From Channallabes apus (taxonomy: Eukaryota > Chordata > Actinopteri > Siluriformes > Clariidae), in contig CM060113.1 in assembly GCA_030522415.1 (NCBI GenBank), positions 14,684,151 through 14,748,150 of the forward strand: a DNA stretch of 64,000 bases, read 5' to 3'. Under the pieces are notes generated by a model. It did not search any database and was not told where the DNA came from. It saw only the letters and a list, made by a program, of their open reading frames with translations. The position numbers and the translations under genes are program-made. The first letter of the stretch is position 1. The number at the start of each line of letters is the position of its first letter. Shown here one piece after another: positions 11,162 to 22,830 of the stretch.

Positions 11162-12200
11162 GCCCAGACCTGGCGAATGCCTCCCAGTACTTCAGTGGAA
11201 GGTTGTTTCAAGATCCCTTTTTCAACAGAACCTTTTACTCTTCAACATGCCTTACTGCTTCACAATAATTAGTTTAATTTCTTATTTCTTCTCTGTGTTG
11301 TTTTTCTTTTTATGTTGTTTTTTTATTTAATTTTCAACAGATTTCTTTGAGTTGTGTGTTAAACTTTTTTTTTATTTTTTAATCAAATCAACTGAGGACG
11401 TGTAACTCTGAAAGCTCTGGACAGTAGATCGGACGTTGTTTTTTTTTCTGAATTTATGGTGATGCCTGCTGGTGAATACGTTCTTATCCTCCACAGGCTA
11501 TGCAGTCTTTCATTTCTGTGTTCTAACCATAGGTTGGGAGAAGCATGAGGATGAGCACAACGTTTTTTTTTCCACGCTACCTCTTGACTCATGTACGTTA
11601 AAGTGTTCCAAAGCCAAAACGCAACGGTCCATTGGTTAGTGTAATTGCTTTTCTCTGGGGTAGAGGCTGTGTGTAAAAGTACAATTCTGTGTTGAGTTTC
11701 CTTAAAGCGTTAAAATGTTTAAAGTATGTTGATCTTCATGATGTCCTGTTTTCCATTAATGTTTTAAGGCACCCTTGTCAACTTTCCCTTTAGCACATCT
11801 ACTTGCAAGTCTAGCACCGTTCCCATGGAGATTTGTACAGACTATTACCTTTGAACCATGCACATTACCTTTGAGTCGTATCAGATCACTAACTACTTAG
11901 TAGGAATGTTACAACAGCTGTTAGGGATGAAGAAGCAGTGCCCACAGCATTATCTACAGCATTGTTAGCTCAATCCTGACCAGGGTTTTATTCAACCTGA
12001 TGAAGTAGTTAACAGCAGGTGTTCGTGAAAGTGGACAAGAGTGTTGACCGCAGTAATGGAACTCAGCCCTGGTCCAGTTGTTTAGGATACGATTTGCACG
12101 CATATGCTGAAAATCAAGGTGCTGCTCTGTGTAATGCCTCAGGTGATGCCATGTGCCATTAAAAGTGCCTTAATTACTGGTTTAGTTTGTGCTTTGTGTG
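11162..12200 (+). other. magt1: magt1 3' UTR (approximate)
   Basis: AT-rich sequence without a coding signal follows the magt1 stop. A possible poly(A) signal ATTAAA at 12158-12163 is followed by a GT-rich stretch, so the message may end near 12.18-12.2 kb. The end point is inferred; an earlier unrecognised signal is possible. Confidence 0.4.
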
Positions 12201-12259
12201 CTTAATGTCACGTTTCATGAATAATAAGTGCAAATTATAAATTGCAAGCAAGGGTGAGT

Positions 12260-13040
12260 GGGCCCTTGCGCCATCACCCCCGGCACACCAGAAAGACAAT
12301 TTAAAGGGGATGTTCCAATGTCATTATGATAAAACTCCCCCCATTGTAAAATTATATCTTTTTACCAAGACTCTCACCTAATGTGATGTCTATAAAGTTA
12401 TGTTTCTCAACATGATGTCAATGACACAGAACACACCAACACTGAAAACAGAAGTTATTAACCACTTTTTTAAGTTGAAGCCATGTGTCACAACTGACTA
12501 GTTTAAGATGATATAAATCCCTCCACAATTCACATCCTCAATGTCCTGAGATCACATACGCCCCGGATTGGTGGCAATCGTATACATCACCTAGGAAGAG
12601 TGTGTCAAACGACCCAAAATAACTGATTTCCTGTTGAGCTGAGCCCATGACATATTGTTCAAGCTGTTCAGCCCAATGAGCTCGAAATGTGTACAGGGTT
12701 AATGCAGAGGTATATGAGCTATGAAGCAAAATCTCATGTGAGGGCCTCGTGCCAGATTCCAACATGTTTGCCGATTTTTTTTTTCATGACTTGTTAATTC
12801 CCCCAAAAGTCTGAAAAAAAAATCCTTAGAAGAACAAGAGGGCCCTCACACATACTATGACAACATAGGGCTGTTGTCGTGGTGCTTGCACCCTAATCAC
12901 ACGCTATGATGTCATAGGGCTTCTGTCATAATGATTAGGCCCTAATCACACACTATGATGTCATAGGGCTTCTGTCATAATGATTAGGCCCTAATCACAC
13001 ACTATGACGCCATAGTTCTTGGACCCTAATAATGGGTCTA
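12260..13040. repeat. AT-rich intergenic repeat with a 49-bp tandem array
   Basis: Units starting CCTAATCACAC(G/A)CTATGAT begin at 12892, 12941 and 12990, a 49-bp period. The second and third are nearly identical, and a diverged partial unit precedes them. The flanking 12260-12880 sequence has no ORF of interest and looks like old repeat DNA of unknown class. Confidence 0.6.
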
Positions 13041-13274
13041 AAAGGGAAGTTACCTTACCTTTATGCCTTTGGAAAACATTGAGAAGTACATAATTGGCAA
13101 TTGAATCTGAAATGTATGTATTGTTTTCTTAAACACGCTCGCTCAGTTAATATTTTAGTTGGTGAAAGTTTCGGTATAAATTTTCATGTTGACAGCCAAA
13201 TTGCTTAATCTTTTATTATGGGGTTATTTAATGTTCAGCTCCTTGTATGATGCAAGGTTTTCCCACCAATTATA

Positions 13275-14250
13275 CACCAATCAGCCATAACATTAACACT
13301 GCACTACCTATGCCACAACATACCAGAATCGTAGTCATATATTAACAAGCTATGTGACAGGTGGACAGTGTAAGAATTTCATAGACAATAGATATTATCA
13401 TGGAATATTTTTCAATAGACAGTACACAATAGTTTTATGCTTTTGTATTTTTCAAGAAACAAATTGACCAGATATACTGTTTGACCATCTTTCGAGTTGC
13501 CCTATTTCATTTGTCTTTACAAAGCCGTACATCTGGTCAATTTGTTTCTGGCACCCAAGGCTCTCCCATTTCCCCCAGGGAGCTCAAAGCCCAGCCAGTG
13601 CAAAGTAAATCATCAGATGTGGCTCAAAAAGTTAATGCTAGACATGTTAGAAAGGTACCTGAAAACCCGGTGCACAAATTCTGGAAATCCTTCAAAACCA
13701 AGTAATTTATTCACAGTCTAAGAGCAAAGTAACAAATGTTTATTGAAACTTCTGCAGAGTGACCAGTATAATATGGCAAAAAAATCTACATGGAGAAAGA
13801 TTTTCTTTCTCCCAGCCATTTCATTTTATACACAAACTTCTCTGTCCACATAAACTATGCCCCATACATCGTGTTCTCACATAAAAATAAGTTCCCTATC
13901 TGTCTCAAAACCGATGTCCACATTTTCATCCAACTAAACACATTCTACCATCAATTATTTAGTTGGACTCATAGGCCTTGTCCTTCTACCTCCAGCAAGC
14001 AAGCTTTATCTTTCTACAGTCTACATAGCCCATTCACACACAGTTGAAATGTGATTATCTACTGTATTAGGCAAACCATCCTGCCTCCAAACTCCACAGA
14101 TCCCAATCTGAAAAAGCACCAAACAGGTCTGATCTATGGAGTTCACACCCTGCGACTCGCATCACCCAAAGGATCAACTGGCAACATCCTAGTGACAGAC
14201 AACCCAGACAGACAGCAGACGGTCCTGCGGAGACGAGTCCTGAGGGGCAT
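13275..14250 (+). mobile_element. Decayed Tc1-like transposon, family 1
   Basis: It begins with CACCAATCAGCCATAACATT, a common end of a fish Tc1 family. Later stretches match successive parts of the transposase gene, seen as nucleotide similarity among the copies in this window: AAAGTTAATGCTAGACATG, then a 3' part around CACCCAAAGGATCAACTGGC. Many stops are present. A 19-bp-arm inverted repeat (13455-13549) sits inside. Confidence 0.65.
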
Positions 14251-14532
14251 AAGACAAGGGCAATCTACGCAATACTGGACTTCATGTTTTACTTTCTAAT
14301 GTTTCTGAGCAGGTCATCTAAACAACCCATTTTTATTCTCATCTCTCACTCGATTTAATCACTTTTAACAACAGGCTTGATTACCTCTTGAAAACAAGAC
14401 AAACCTCCTTTTCAGTGAATTCAATGTAGAGATGGATCGATAGATTGATTGATTTTTGATCCTGAAGGAAATTACAGACAAATAAAAACACTTTGTATGG
14501 TAATAATTTGAAGGGAAAAAAGAAAACAGTTG

Positions 14533-14757
14533 GCCTAGCATGGTGGCTCAGTGGTTAGCGCTTTGCACCACCAGGGTTGAGGATTCGATTCCAGCTTTAG
14601 GCCTGTGTGTGTGTGGAGTTTGCTCATTCTGCCTGTGCTTGGTGGGTTTCCTCTGGGTACTCCGGTTTCCACCTACAGTCCAAGGACGTGTAGATTAGGC
14701 TATTTGGCATTCCCAAATTCCCTGTAGTGTATGGGTGTGTATGTGTGTGTGCGCATG
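14533..14757 (+). mobile_element. DANA/mermaid-like SINE, 3' truncated
   Basis: A tRNA-like head (TGGTGGCTCAGTGGTTAGCG, then GATTCGATTCC) and body (TGCTTGGTGGGTTTCCTCTG) end after the GTGTGTGTG segment. An old copy. Confidence 0.75.
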
Positions 14758-15179
14758 TTGTGTTTAATTGGAAAAGTCTTTATGCTTCAAGTACATTTCC
14801 TACCCTGATGAAAAATGTAACAATTTTAATTGGGAACTATTATGAAAATTCACTTTCTTAGATATGATTATTTTTAGACAGCCCATGAAAAAAAAAAGAA
14901 AGAAAGAAAAACACATGAGCTCATTTTTCTCAGTTTCTATTCCACTGCATCTTACATAAAATATCAGTGTTTTTTATTCAATACATTTCTGCATAGTCTA
15001 GTGGTAATATTGGCCCCTTTTGAATATTATGCATCATTGCATAATTAGACGTCCCTCTGTGAAGCACTTAATCATACATCAAGTGTTTGGAATCAGAAGC
15101 TGAGAGGGTTGCAGACAGCAACAAAATAGAGAGTGGGAGAGAGAGAGAGAGAAAACCTCTTACTTAACCTCTTGTTACT

Positions 15180-15312
15180 TCAGTAAGTTTGAAGGTCATT
15201 ACAGTACTTTTGTACTTTTACTCAAGTAAAATCGTAAATGGAGGACTTCTACTTTTACTTGAGTAATATTTGACCGGAGTACCGGATTTGCGCTCATTGC
15301 CAACCTCTAATT
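15180..15312. mobile_element. hAT-end-like fragment
   Basis: TACTTTTACTCAAGTAAAAT and the end TTGCCAACCTCTAA resemble common fish hAT ends. There is no second end and no coding part. Confidence 0.35.
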
Positions 15313-15780
15313 CTGAGCTGGTTGTACAAAGATACTAAAGATCAGGTCCAGATATATTCTGTCTGGGACATAGCTTCGCATCCTGAAGTTGTAATTGCAA
15401 TTATTTCTCAGTTGGATTTGGGCAGACTGTTAGCCTAATGTTGCTAACACCAGCTTGTATTGCATGCAGAAGCATACAGTAGTTTTAAGTAGCAGCAGAG
15501 CCATTATGTGTGTGATTTCACAATGATATCCTCAATTTGAATACATTTAGTAATATACAATTTAAAACTAGGCTGATATGTAGCTTCATCTCTGGTTCAT
15601 CAGTTTTTCGAAGAACTAAAGATGGGAAGGTTAGTGACTTTGTTCTGATCAGTTCACAACCAGTGACTGAGAGATATCATGATTTATTTTAAACTAGGAG
15701 AAATTCACAAAGTAGGAGTATGTAATGTGCACAAGTAGTAGCACTGATATGTAAAAAAAAAAAAAACATTAGTGTCATAG

Positions 15781-16260
15781 TGGTGACACGGTGGCTTTAT
15801 GGTTGGTACTGTCGCCTTGCACGTCCAGGTCCAATTCTCGTTTTTGTGTGCATTGAGTTTGCGTGTTCTGCTTCTGCCTGGTGGGTTTCCTCTGGGTCCC
15901 CCGGTTTCCTCCTACATTACATATGCTAATTGGCGTTCCCAAATTGCCCGTAGTGTGTGTATGTACAGTATGTGTGAGACGTAGGGGATCAGGGATTGCT
16001 AAGTGGTTAAGACATTGGACCACGACCACCAAGTTGTCCCTATTGGGCTCTTGAGCACGGCCCTTAATCATCAACTGCTCAGATGTATAATGAGATAAAA
16101 ATGTAAGTCGCTCGAGATAAAGCTATCTGCCTAAAATGTAAATGTGTGTGTGCCCCGCAATGGATGGGCTAAGATTGCCTAAGTCTGGCAGAAGAGATAG
16201 GCTCCAGACCCCCCGTGACCCTATAGAGGATTAAGCGTTATAGACGGTGAGTGAGTAATG
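15781..16260 (+). mobile_element. DANA/mermaid-like SINE interrupted by a family B SINE
   Basis: The 5' part (15781-15982) and 3' part (16143-16260, ending in AGGATTAAGCGTTATAGACG) belong to one DANA-like copy. The intervening 15983-16143 is a family B SINE with head CTAAGTGGTTAAGACATTGG and tail GTAAGTCGCTCGAGATAAAG. The nesting shows that family B inserted after this copy. Confidence 0.8.
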
Positions 16261-16429
16261 AATGTCATAGTCAAAGCAGCATCAGCAAAAAAGCTGAATG
16301 ATAAGAGTAAACCTTAATAATAGTTCTGAGCTTCCAAATTAGTGAAATGAATCGTCTAAATTAAACCTGAAGCATGTAGTGATTTCACTGCAGTATGAAC
16401 CCGACCGTGCTGGTTATTAGCTGAACTGG

Positions 16430-16562
16430 AAGGGCAAGGTGACGGTGCTAAGCACTAAGCCACAGTGCCGTCCCCATCCTTATTCAATTCAATTCAGTTT
16501 TATTTGTATAGTGGTTTTAACAATGGTCATTGTCTTAAAGCAACTTTGCAGAATCAAAAGAA
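16430..16562. repeat. SINE head fragment and teleost ATTCAATTCAATTC repeat
   Basis: 16430-16475 is an inverted DANA-like head (GCTAAGCACTAAGCCACAGT). 16483-16562 is ATTCAATTCAATTCAGTTTT followed by GTCATTGTCTTAAAGC, the reverse complement of the end of the repeat at 38330-38632. Confidence 0.6.
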
Positions 16563-16564
16563 AG

Positions 16565-17535
16565 TTCGAGTTAAAATGAATCCCAGGACCGAATGTTTCG
16601 CAGCAGAACATTGCTCAGAGCACTATTGTTCCTCCACTGGCTAGCCTTCCCATAGTGCATCCTAGTGACGTTGCTTTCCAGGAAACTGACATACACATAC
16701 ACATAATGTAAAAGAAAACATGATACATCAAACCAGGCCACCTTCCACCATTGCTTCACGGTCCAGTTCTGATGCCAATTAATATGTGTTTCCAGGGCTG
16801 GACATGGGTCAGCATGTTAACTGGTCTACTACTAAGCAGCCCCATATACAGCAAGCAGAGATGTCTTAAGACCTTTGTACCATATCCAACATTTACGTTT
16901 TCAACATATTGGGTTACAGTAACGCTTCTGTGGGATTAAAACAGACAGGCTAGCCATCGCGCCCCACAAACCGCACATATAGCCTTGGGCACCCATGAGC
17001 CTATCACTGTTTCACCGGCTCTCACAAGACCTGCTGTTTCGAATTTTATCGGACCCAGTTGTGTGACCATTACAATTTCGCCCTTGTCAATGTCGCTCAG
17101 ATCCTTCACACAGGAGTGTCTGTATCGTGTTCCAGCTTCGATGCATTTGCCAGAGCTGCACATTTCAGAAGCATCCCAGAAGCAGTTCTCTGGTGCCCTT
17201 TCCTAAAGGTACACACCTAGTATATTTCTGACAGAAGCATCTGACAGCAGCACCTCACCAATCAAAGAGTTGTTTCCAACTGTCGAGTCAAGTCACTTCA
17301 CCACTGAAATATTCCCGGTGGACCATGGAGGCATGCAGAAAGCAACGGAAAGTCATCGATCTGCTCTCTGTGGAAATCCCAGGATGCACATTCACATTTT
17401 CCCTGCTTGCAATAGATCAACTTTAACAACTGACTGTCCACTTTGAGTGACGTATCTCAATGCATGACAGATGCCATTGTAATGAGATAATCAACGTTAT
17501 TGACGTCACCTGTCAGTGGGTTCTAATGATGCTTT
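16565..17535 (-). mobile_element. Tc1-like transposon remnant, family 1
   Basis: On the minus strand it begins near 17535 with ACTGACAGGTGACGTCAATA. It then encodes KDLSDIDKGEIVM (N-terminal helix-turn-helix, near 17106-17068), and after a deletion KQWWKVAWFDVSCFLLHYV (catalytic region, 16571-16756). The N-terminal and catalytic parts of a Tc1 transposase are in the right order but shortened and stop-ridden. Confidence 0.7.
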
Positions 17536-18308
17536 TCTAAGCCTACTGCATAAATCCTAAACAAAGCTTTAATTTTCCCCAAACCGGTCACATTCCCAGT
17601 CTCTGGAGCTGACTTCGTTAAAAAGTTGAAAGATGATCACAAGGCCTGAAAACGTAAGATGTTACATATCGTAATTAAGTGTTAAAAAGCTATTAAAAAA
17701 AAAAGCTTGATTGAATTGTAGTGATTTATAGTGAAGATAACTAGAATCACCTCCCATGCCAGGGCTGGTCAGAAAAGGCAATGCCAATTCTACACACTAG
17801 ATGGCACAGATAACTTTGCAGCCGTCTGTGAAAAATTTGCACAAAAACTGCATCTGTTATCTTTTCTGCTAAATGTCTATTTTGTCCTATTTAAACACAT
17901 TTTTACATCGATCGTAATTGATTCCATTGAAAAGTATCTTCAATAAAAAATGATTTATAATCATTGAATAGGTCAGAAGGGTTGCAAAATATTTTCCACC
18001 TTATCTTGCATGTTTATAATTAATATTTATAGTAGACTTTAGGACTTACAGTCCTGTGCAAAGGTCTGAAGTCTGCCCTTATTTCTTTATATGACATGAT
18101 GTCATTCATGTAAATTTAGATTAAATTAAAGGACATTTTACTGCGACAGGCTGCGACGTGGCTAAAGAGACAACCGTCTTTAAGACTTTAAGAATTAATT
18201 TGATTGTTTTTTGTATAATGACAGAGTTCATCTTTGTCCCCTTTCACGGTACTACAGTTTTGTTTTGTTTTAGTTTTTTTTTAATTTATTATTATTATTA
18301 TTACACTA

Positions 18309-18676
18309 GGCGGTGCGGTGGTGTAGTGGTTAGCACTGTCGCCTTGCACCTCCAGGGTCCGGGTTCGATTCCCGTCTCTGTGTGCATGGAGTTTGCATGT
18401 TCTCCCCGTGCTTGGTGGGTTTCCTCCGGGTACTCTGGTTTCCTCCCACAGTCCAAAGATATGCAGGTTAGGCTAATTGGTGTTCCTAAATTGCCCGTAG
18501 TGTGTGATTGGGTGTGTGAGTGTGTGTATGTGTGTGTGCCCTGCGATGGATTGGCACCCTGTCCAGGGTGTACCCCGCCTAGTGCCCGAAATCTCCTGGG
18601 ATAGGCTCCAGGTCCCCCGCGACCCTGAACACAGGATTAAGCGGTATAGAGAATGAATGAATGAATGAATGAATGA
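18309..18676 (+). mobile_element. Full-length DANA/mermaid-like SINE with 12-bp target duplication
   Basis: The copy runs from GGCGGTGCGGTGGTGTAGTG (A box), through GGGTTCGATTCCC (B box) and the TTTCCTCCGGGTACTC body, to CAGGATTAAGCGGTATAGAG and an (ATGA)n tail. The duplication ATTATTACACTA is present at 18297-18308 and 18677-18688. The long open frame that crosses it recurs in other SINE copies and is not a gene. Confidence 0.9.
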
Positions 18677-18901
18677 ATTATTACACTACCTTATACTGTA
18701 TGTTGCAGGCCTTGCCCTTAGACACAATATTATAAAATAGCCTTGAATATAAGGAAAGTACTTTATTAAATGATAATTTTTTGCTTTTTGAGGGTTACTA
18801 TTATTAAATCAGTTATGAGGCTTAAATATTTTATATAAATATCTTATTTCATCTACTATTTGTGCACTGACTTTTAAATAAAATCTAAAATCTCTTCTTC
18901 C

Positions 18902-18902
<1 letters not shown>

Positions 18903-18939
<37 letters not shown>
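18903..18939. repeat. (ATT)n microsatellite
   Basis: About twelve ATT units in AT-rich intergenic DNA. Confidence 0.9.
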
Positions 18940-18940
<1 letters not shown>

Positions 18941-19445
18941 TTGATATTATTATTAATGCAAAGTTATGAACTAAACATTTTGCTTGTATATATTTAACAT
19001 TTCAGATATTTTAAACATAAACATATAGTAAATTTAATATACAGTAAACTCAAATATCATATTATAGATTTCATATAAATCATATCATCCAATGTTTCTA
19101 CTTTAGAGCAATTTGCAACCGATAAGTTAATGATAGGTTTATTCATTTATATAATTGATTACAAACAGTTCTTGTACATAATATTAATATAAATATCTAA
19201 TTATTTCTATTTAGTTAGAAACTTTCACTTTTTTATTGTAAGATGAAAAACTGAGAAGAACGTACAGTATGTGTTGCTGGTAGTTTGTTTATAGTCTTCT
19301 ACTCGTGATACACTTTCAATCAGATGAAAATTGCTCTGAGGTCTGGGATTATGCAAGCAGTGGTTCAGCCCAGCCTCCAGCCCGCCTTCATTTACATGCC
19401 GGAACAGGTGAGGTTATGTGCCAGTGCGAATCCGAACGTCCCATG

Positions 19446-19630
19446 CTGGGCCAATCACACCAGAAGCTGCCTTCGCTACCATATAAGGCAACAGGCTGAG
19501 CGCTCACAGTAGCACGCAGTGTGTGTGTGTGTGTATGTGTGTGTGTGTGTTTCCCTGCAGAAGGCCTGCATTGTTCCACACTCAGCCAAAGGGGATACAG
19601 ATGCCAACCACATGTCTAAATATAGAGCCC
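19446..19630 (+). promoter_or_regulatory. Candidate regulatory element: CCAAT, CArG/TATA-like and MEF2-like sites
   Basis: In a GC-richer patch within AT-rich DNA, CCAAT at 19451-19455 is followed by CCATATAAGG at 19479-19488, a perfect CArG (SRF) box that also contains a TATA-like core. A (TG)n tract (about 19519-19550) follows, then CTAAATATAG at 19616-19625, which fits the MEF2 consensus YTAWWWWTAR. SRF and MEF2 sites together are typical of muscle-type enhancers or promoters. No coding exon could be tied to it. Confidence 0.35.
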
Positions 19631-20569
19631 AATTTCACAATAAAATATGGTGGCCTCATCAAGAAGGAGTGACTCCGTACTAACGTTACGTCTCAGGGAG
19701 GAACGGTGATGGACATGAGTGCGTTCTTTTTCCTGTCGTTGTTGTTGTTGTTGTCGTTGCTGCTTATTGTGATATCAAGTATATTAGGGTTTTTAATAGT
19801 TTAGCAGAACTGTGATGAACAGGTTGTAAAAAAAAAAATTATTATAATAATGATAATTTTAGCCCTGTTCTCTAAAAGTAATTTTCATGTCGTCAGTCAG
19901 CCTTGCCCTGAAACCATTTATCTGATCTTCTGATACCTGTGTAGATGTTTGGTTTTGAATTCCTCCCCCAGGACTGTAGGGGATTTTCAGACCCTTCTTT
20001 GGAGATTTATAGCTCTTTTTATGGTAGCATTCGTAGCCAGCTAGTTTCCTGCATGACATAATCTCTCGCTTTACTTTGGGTATCTCCTGATTAGAGCCTG
20101 TTTTCATGCCTGCCAGTTATTTAAAGAGGAAGGACAATACAGCCGTGGGGCCTGGTTGGCATGGGGTGAACCTGTGGAGCCTTCCAGAGCAACACGGCCA
20201 GCTAAACCCTCTCTGTTTAGTCGTGGTTCTTTCCGTTCTCACATTTGTTTTAAAGCCACTCTGTTTCTTTAACCCCTATTAAACGTGTATGCCTGGTCTT
20301 CTGGCTTACATGTGTGTTGTTTTGTGTAAAAGAAATCAACAGCGGTAATTTAATTACCACACTTAAGTGTTATTTCGGTCTTCATTTCGTACTTGAGTGT
20401 TATTTAAACTGGCTAATTGTACGCTTACGTAATTACATTTCCAAGGAGATTTATTTTGCTTCCATGTTGATTTAGACTTTCTAAGTACTCTTTAGGAATC
20501 TTGAAGCTCACTCCTTCTTCTCTCAATTCAAGCTAATGACTATATGCTAGACATCCATGATTGAACTGC

Positions 20570-21600
20570 TCGGTTTAGCATCTAGATGAGTTCATCTGTG
20601 TAGACCTTCATCAAATATCTTTTTCACACAATACAAATTCCGGCACTCCCTTTGCTCTCAAAATAGTCTAAATTCTTCAAAGCACGGATTCACAACACAG
20701 TGGAAGTATTCCTTTGAGATTCTGGTCTGTGTTGACATGTTTGCCAAACGTAATTCCTGCATATATTTCATGGTGTGATTTTCCAGTTCGACAAAAACCC
20801 AACAGGTTCTCTACTGGATTCAGATCTGGTGAGTGGAAAGCCATGGAGGAACGCTGAACTCATTGTCATGTTCATGAAACGAAAAACCAGTTTGAGATGA
20901 CTTTTGCTTTGTGACATGACGCATTACGAGTCTGAAAACGAGTCATTAAAAGATGGGGACACTGTGGTTCAACTGATGATTTTTTTTTCAATTACAAAAA
21001 TGTATTTCCCACACCAATACACCACCTCCACCAACCTGTGGATTGGTGACACAAGGCATGTAAGGCCATTGGATTCATGCTTTCATGCCAAATATGTTTT
21101 TTTCTGAATTCAAGTATCCAGTTTGGGTGAGCCTATTCCCACTGGAGCCTTAGCTTTCTGTTCTTGAGAGACTGTTGTGTGTGAAATTCCCAGGAGGGCA
21201 TCAGTCATAGGAATACAAAAATCCACTGGCAGTGGCTTTGGTTACCATTTTTCACTCTAAAGGTTGATGTATAACGTCAGATCTTTATTTGTCACAGAGG
21301 TCCGAGTACAGGGACAGCATGATATGTTGGCCCTGGAACAAATAAGGTTTAAGGGTCTTGGCTCAAGGGTCCACCAAGGTCCTTATCAGTGCTGGGGTTT
21401 GAACCCCCAACCTTCTCATCAGTAACCCAGAGCCTTAACCACTGAGCCACCACCGACCCTATGATGTGAACTTTACCTGAACAGGTAGATTGATGGATAA
21501 TTGGACAAAGGGAAAAGGAACGGTCTAATTACATAACCTATCTGTACATCAATGATGTGCAGGTATTTCTAATAAAGTGTTCTATGAGTGTGTATTTATT
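20570..21600 (+). repeat. Teleost interspersed repeat, split by a SINE
   Basis: Blocks such as CCACACCAATACACCACCTC, GGATTCATGCTTTCATG and AGAGACTGTTGTGTGTGAAA, with a 3' end CAGGTATTTCTAATAAAGTG, are a known-looking widespread fish repeat. A second, shorter copy of the 3' end lies at 22600-22830. Its class is uncertain to me. A family A SINE splits it at 21280-21460. Confidence 0.6.
21280..21460 (-). mobile_element. tRNA-derived SINE, family A
   Basis: On the minus strand a head GGTGGTGGCTCAGTGGTTAA and B box GGGTTCAAACCCC are followed by the family body and a tail reading GTGACAAATAAAGAT. It is inserted into the repeat at 20570-21600. Confidence 0.75.
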
Positions 21601-21700
21601 ACTCCATCCACATGCATAATAATACATTTATCCTCTCTGGCTGTACCTAAGTAAAATATTTCAAAGATTCATAACCAAACCAAATTTTTTTTTAAGTTAA

Positions 21701-21906
21701 GCCTTTATTTGTCACATATACATTACATCACAGTGAAATTCCTTCTTCGCATATCAACGCGCAACTGGGGTCAGAGCGCTAGGGCAGCTATGATACATCA
21801 CCCCTGGAGCAGATAGGCCTTGCTCAAGGGCCCAACAGTGGCAACCTGGTGGATCTGGGGATCGAACCGCCGATCTTCCGATCAGTAACTCAGTTCCATA
21901 GCCCTT
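21701..21906 (-). mobile_element. tRNA-derived SINE, family A
   Basis: The tail (GTCACATATACATTACATCA at left) and body (CTGGAGCAGATAGGCCTTGC, then CGAACCGCCGATCTTCCG) match the copies at 1-206 and 6387-6578. The head is truncated at the right. Confidence 0.75.
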
Positions 21907-22021
21907 TGCTAATCCCAGGTTAGACTAGCATAGATTTCAGTAAGCTAGCACAACTGTCTAGGCAGAAAGTTAAATTCTAGCTAATGGTATTGGTACCATG
22001 GTATTCTAGCTAATGGTACTG

Positions 22022-22120
22022 ACAGTGTCTGTGTGCATGGACTTTGCATGGGCTCCCCCTTGCAGGGTAGGTTAATCGGTGTTCCCAAATTGGCCGTGGT
22101 TTTGTGGCCTGCGTTGGATT
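22022..22120 (+). mobile_element. DANA/mermaid-like SINE fragment
   Basis: It keeps GTGTCTGTGTGCATGGACTT and GTTCCCAAATTGGCCGTG. Both ends are missing. Confidence 0.55.
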
Positions 22121-22599
22121 AGATATCTAGTACTGTACATGTGCTCCAATTGAAGCAAAAGTGTTTTCAGACTTTATCGCATTCCAAGTGCTCTCAGATT
22201 GATGACTCAGCACTTTGGTAAATATAGGAATGCAACCAAATGTACTTGGACCCTAAGACTCTCAAGACTGCCTACAAGCTCTCCATACTCGGTGAACCTG
22301 GAAATGATCTCAGTACAGTTTGTTTATGGTCCAAGTTTGTCATGAATCATGTCTTTTCCAAACGCAGTGTTTTGAGTTCACTTCAGGTTAGCTTTATGGT
22401 TCAGGCGTGAGAGGCTTGCTGTTCATTTTTAGAGATCTTCTAGTTAAATGATTAGTCTATAGCAGTCTAATGGTTTCCTGTGTAGTTGCAGGGTCAGTGG
22501 ACAATGTAACCAGTGTTAGGTGGGACAGAATACAGGCTAATAGACCCAATGTGGCTCTACCAACACACACTGAACACTTGAAGATCAGGGAAAATGTTC

Positions 22600-22830
22600 C
22601 TTGATGTTTTTCCAATCTTCACCTGGCAAAAAAACCTTACGTTCAAGTTGAATGAGAGCACATTTCAACCCTTTCTGATTCTGTTTAATGTGAGCGTTTG
22701 ATTAATGCTCTTGGCTTGCATCTGCATGTTTTTATGAATTGTGCTGTTGTTAGATGATTGGTTGATTGGATAATTGTATTAATAAATAGGCGTGCATGGG
22801 TTTCTAATAAAGGACGATATGCAGCTGCAT
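22600..22830 (+). repeat. 3' end of the teleost repeat seen at 20570-21600
   Basis: It contains TCTGCATGTTTTTATGAATT, GATTGGTTGATTGGATAATT and a terminal TTTCTAATAAAGGACGATA, matching the 3' end of the longer copy. Confidence 0.55.

Noticed and set aside
18158..18604. 148-codon open frame, with near-identical frames at 23962-24432 and 61315-61635
   Set aside because: The shared peptide comes from three copies of the same SINE. The frames run through tRNA-like promoter boxes and repeat tails and have no gene structure.
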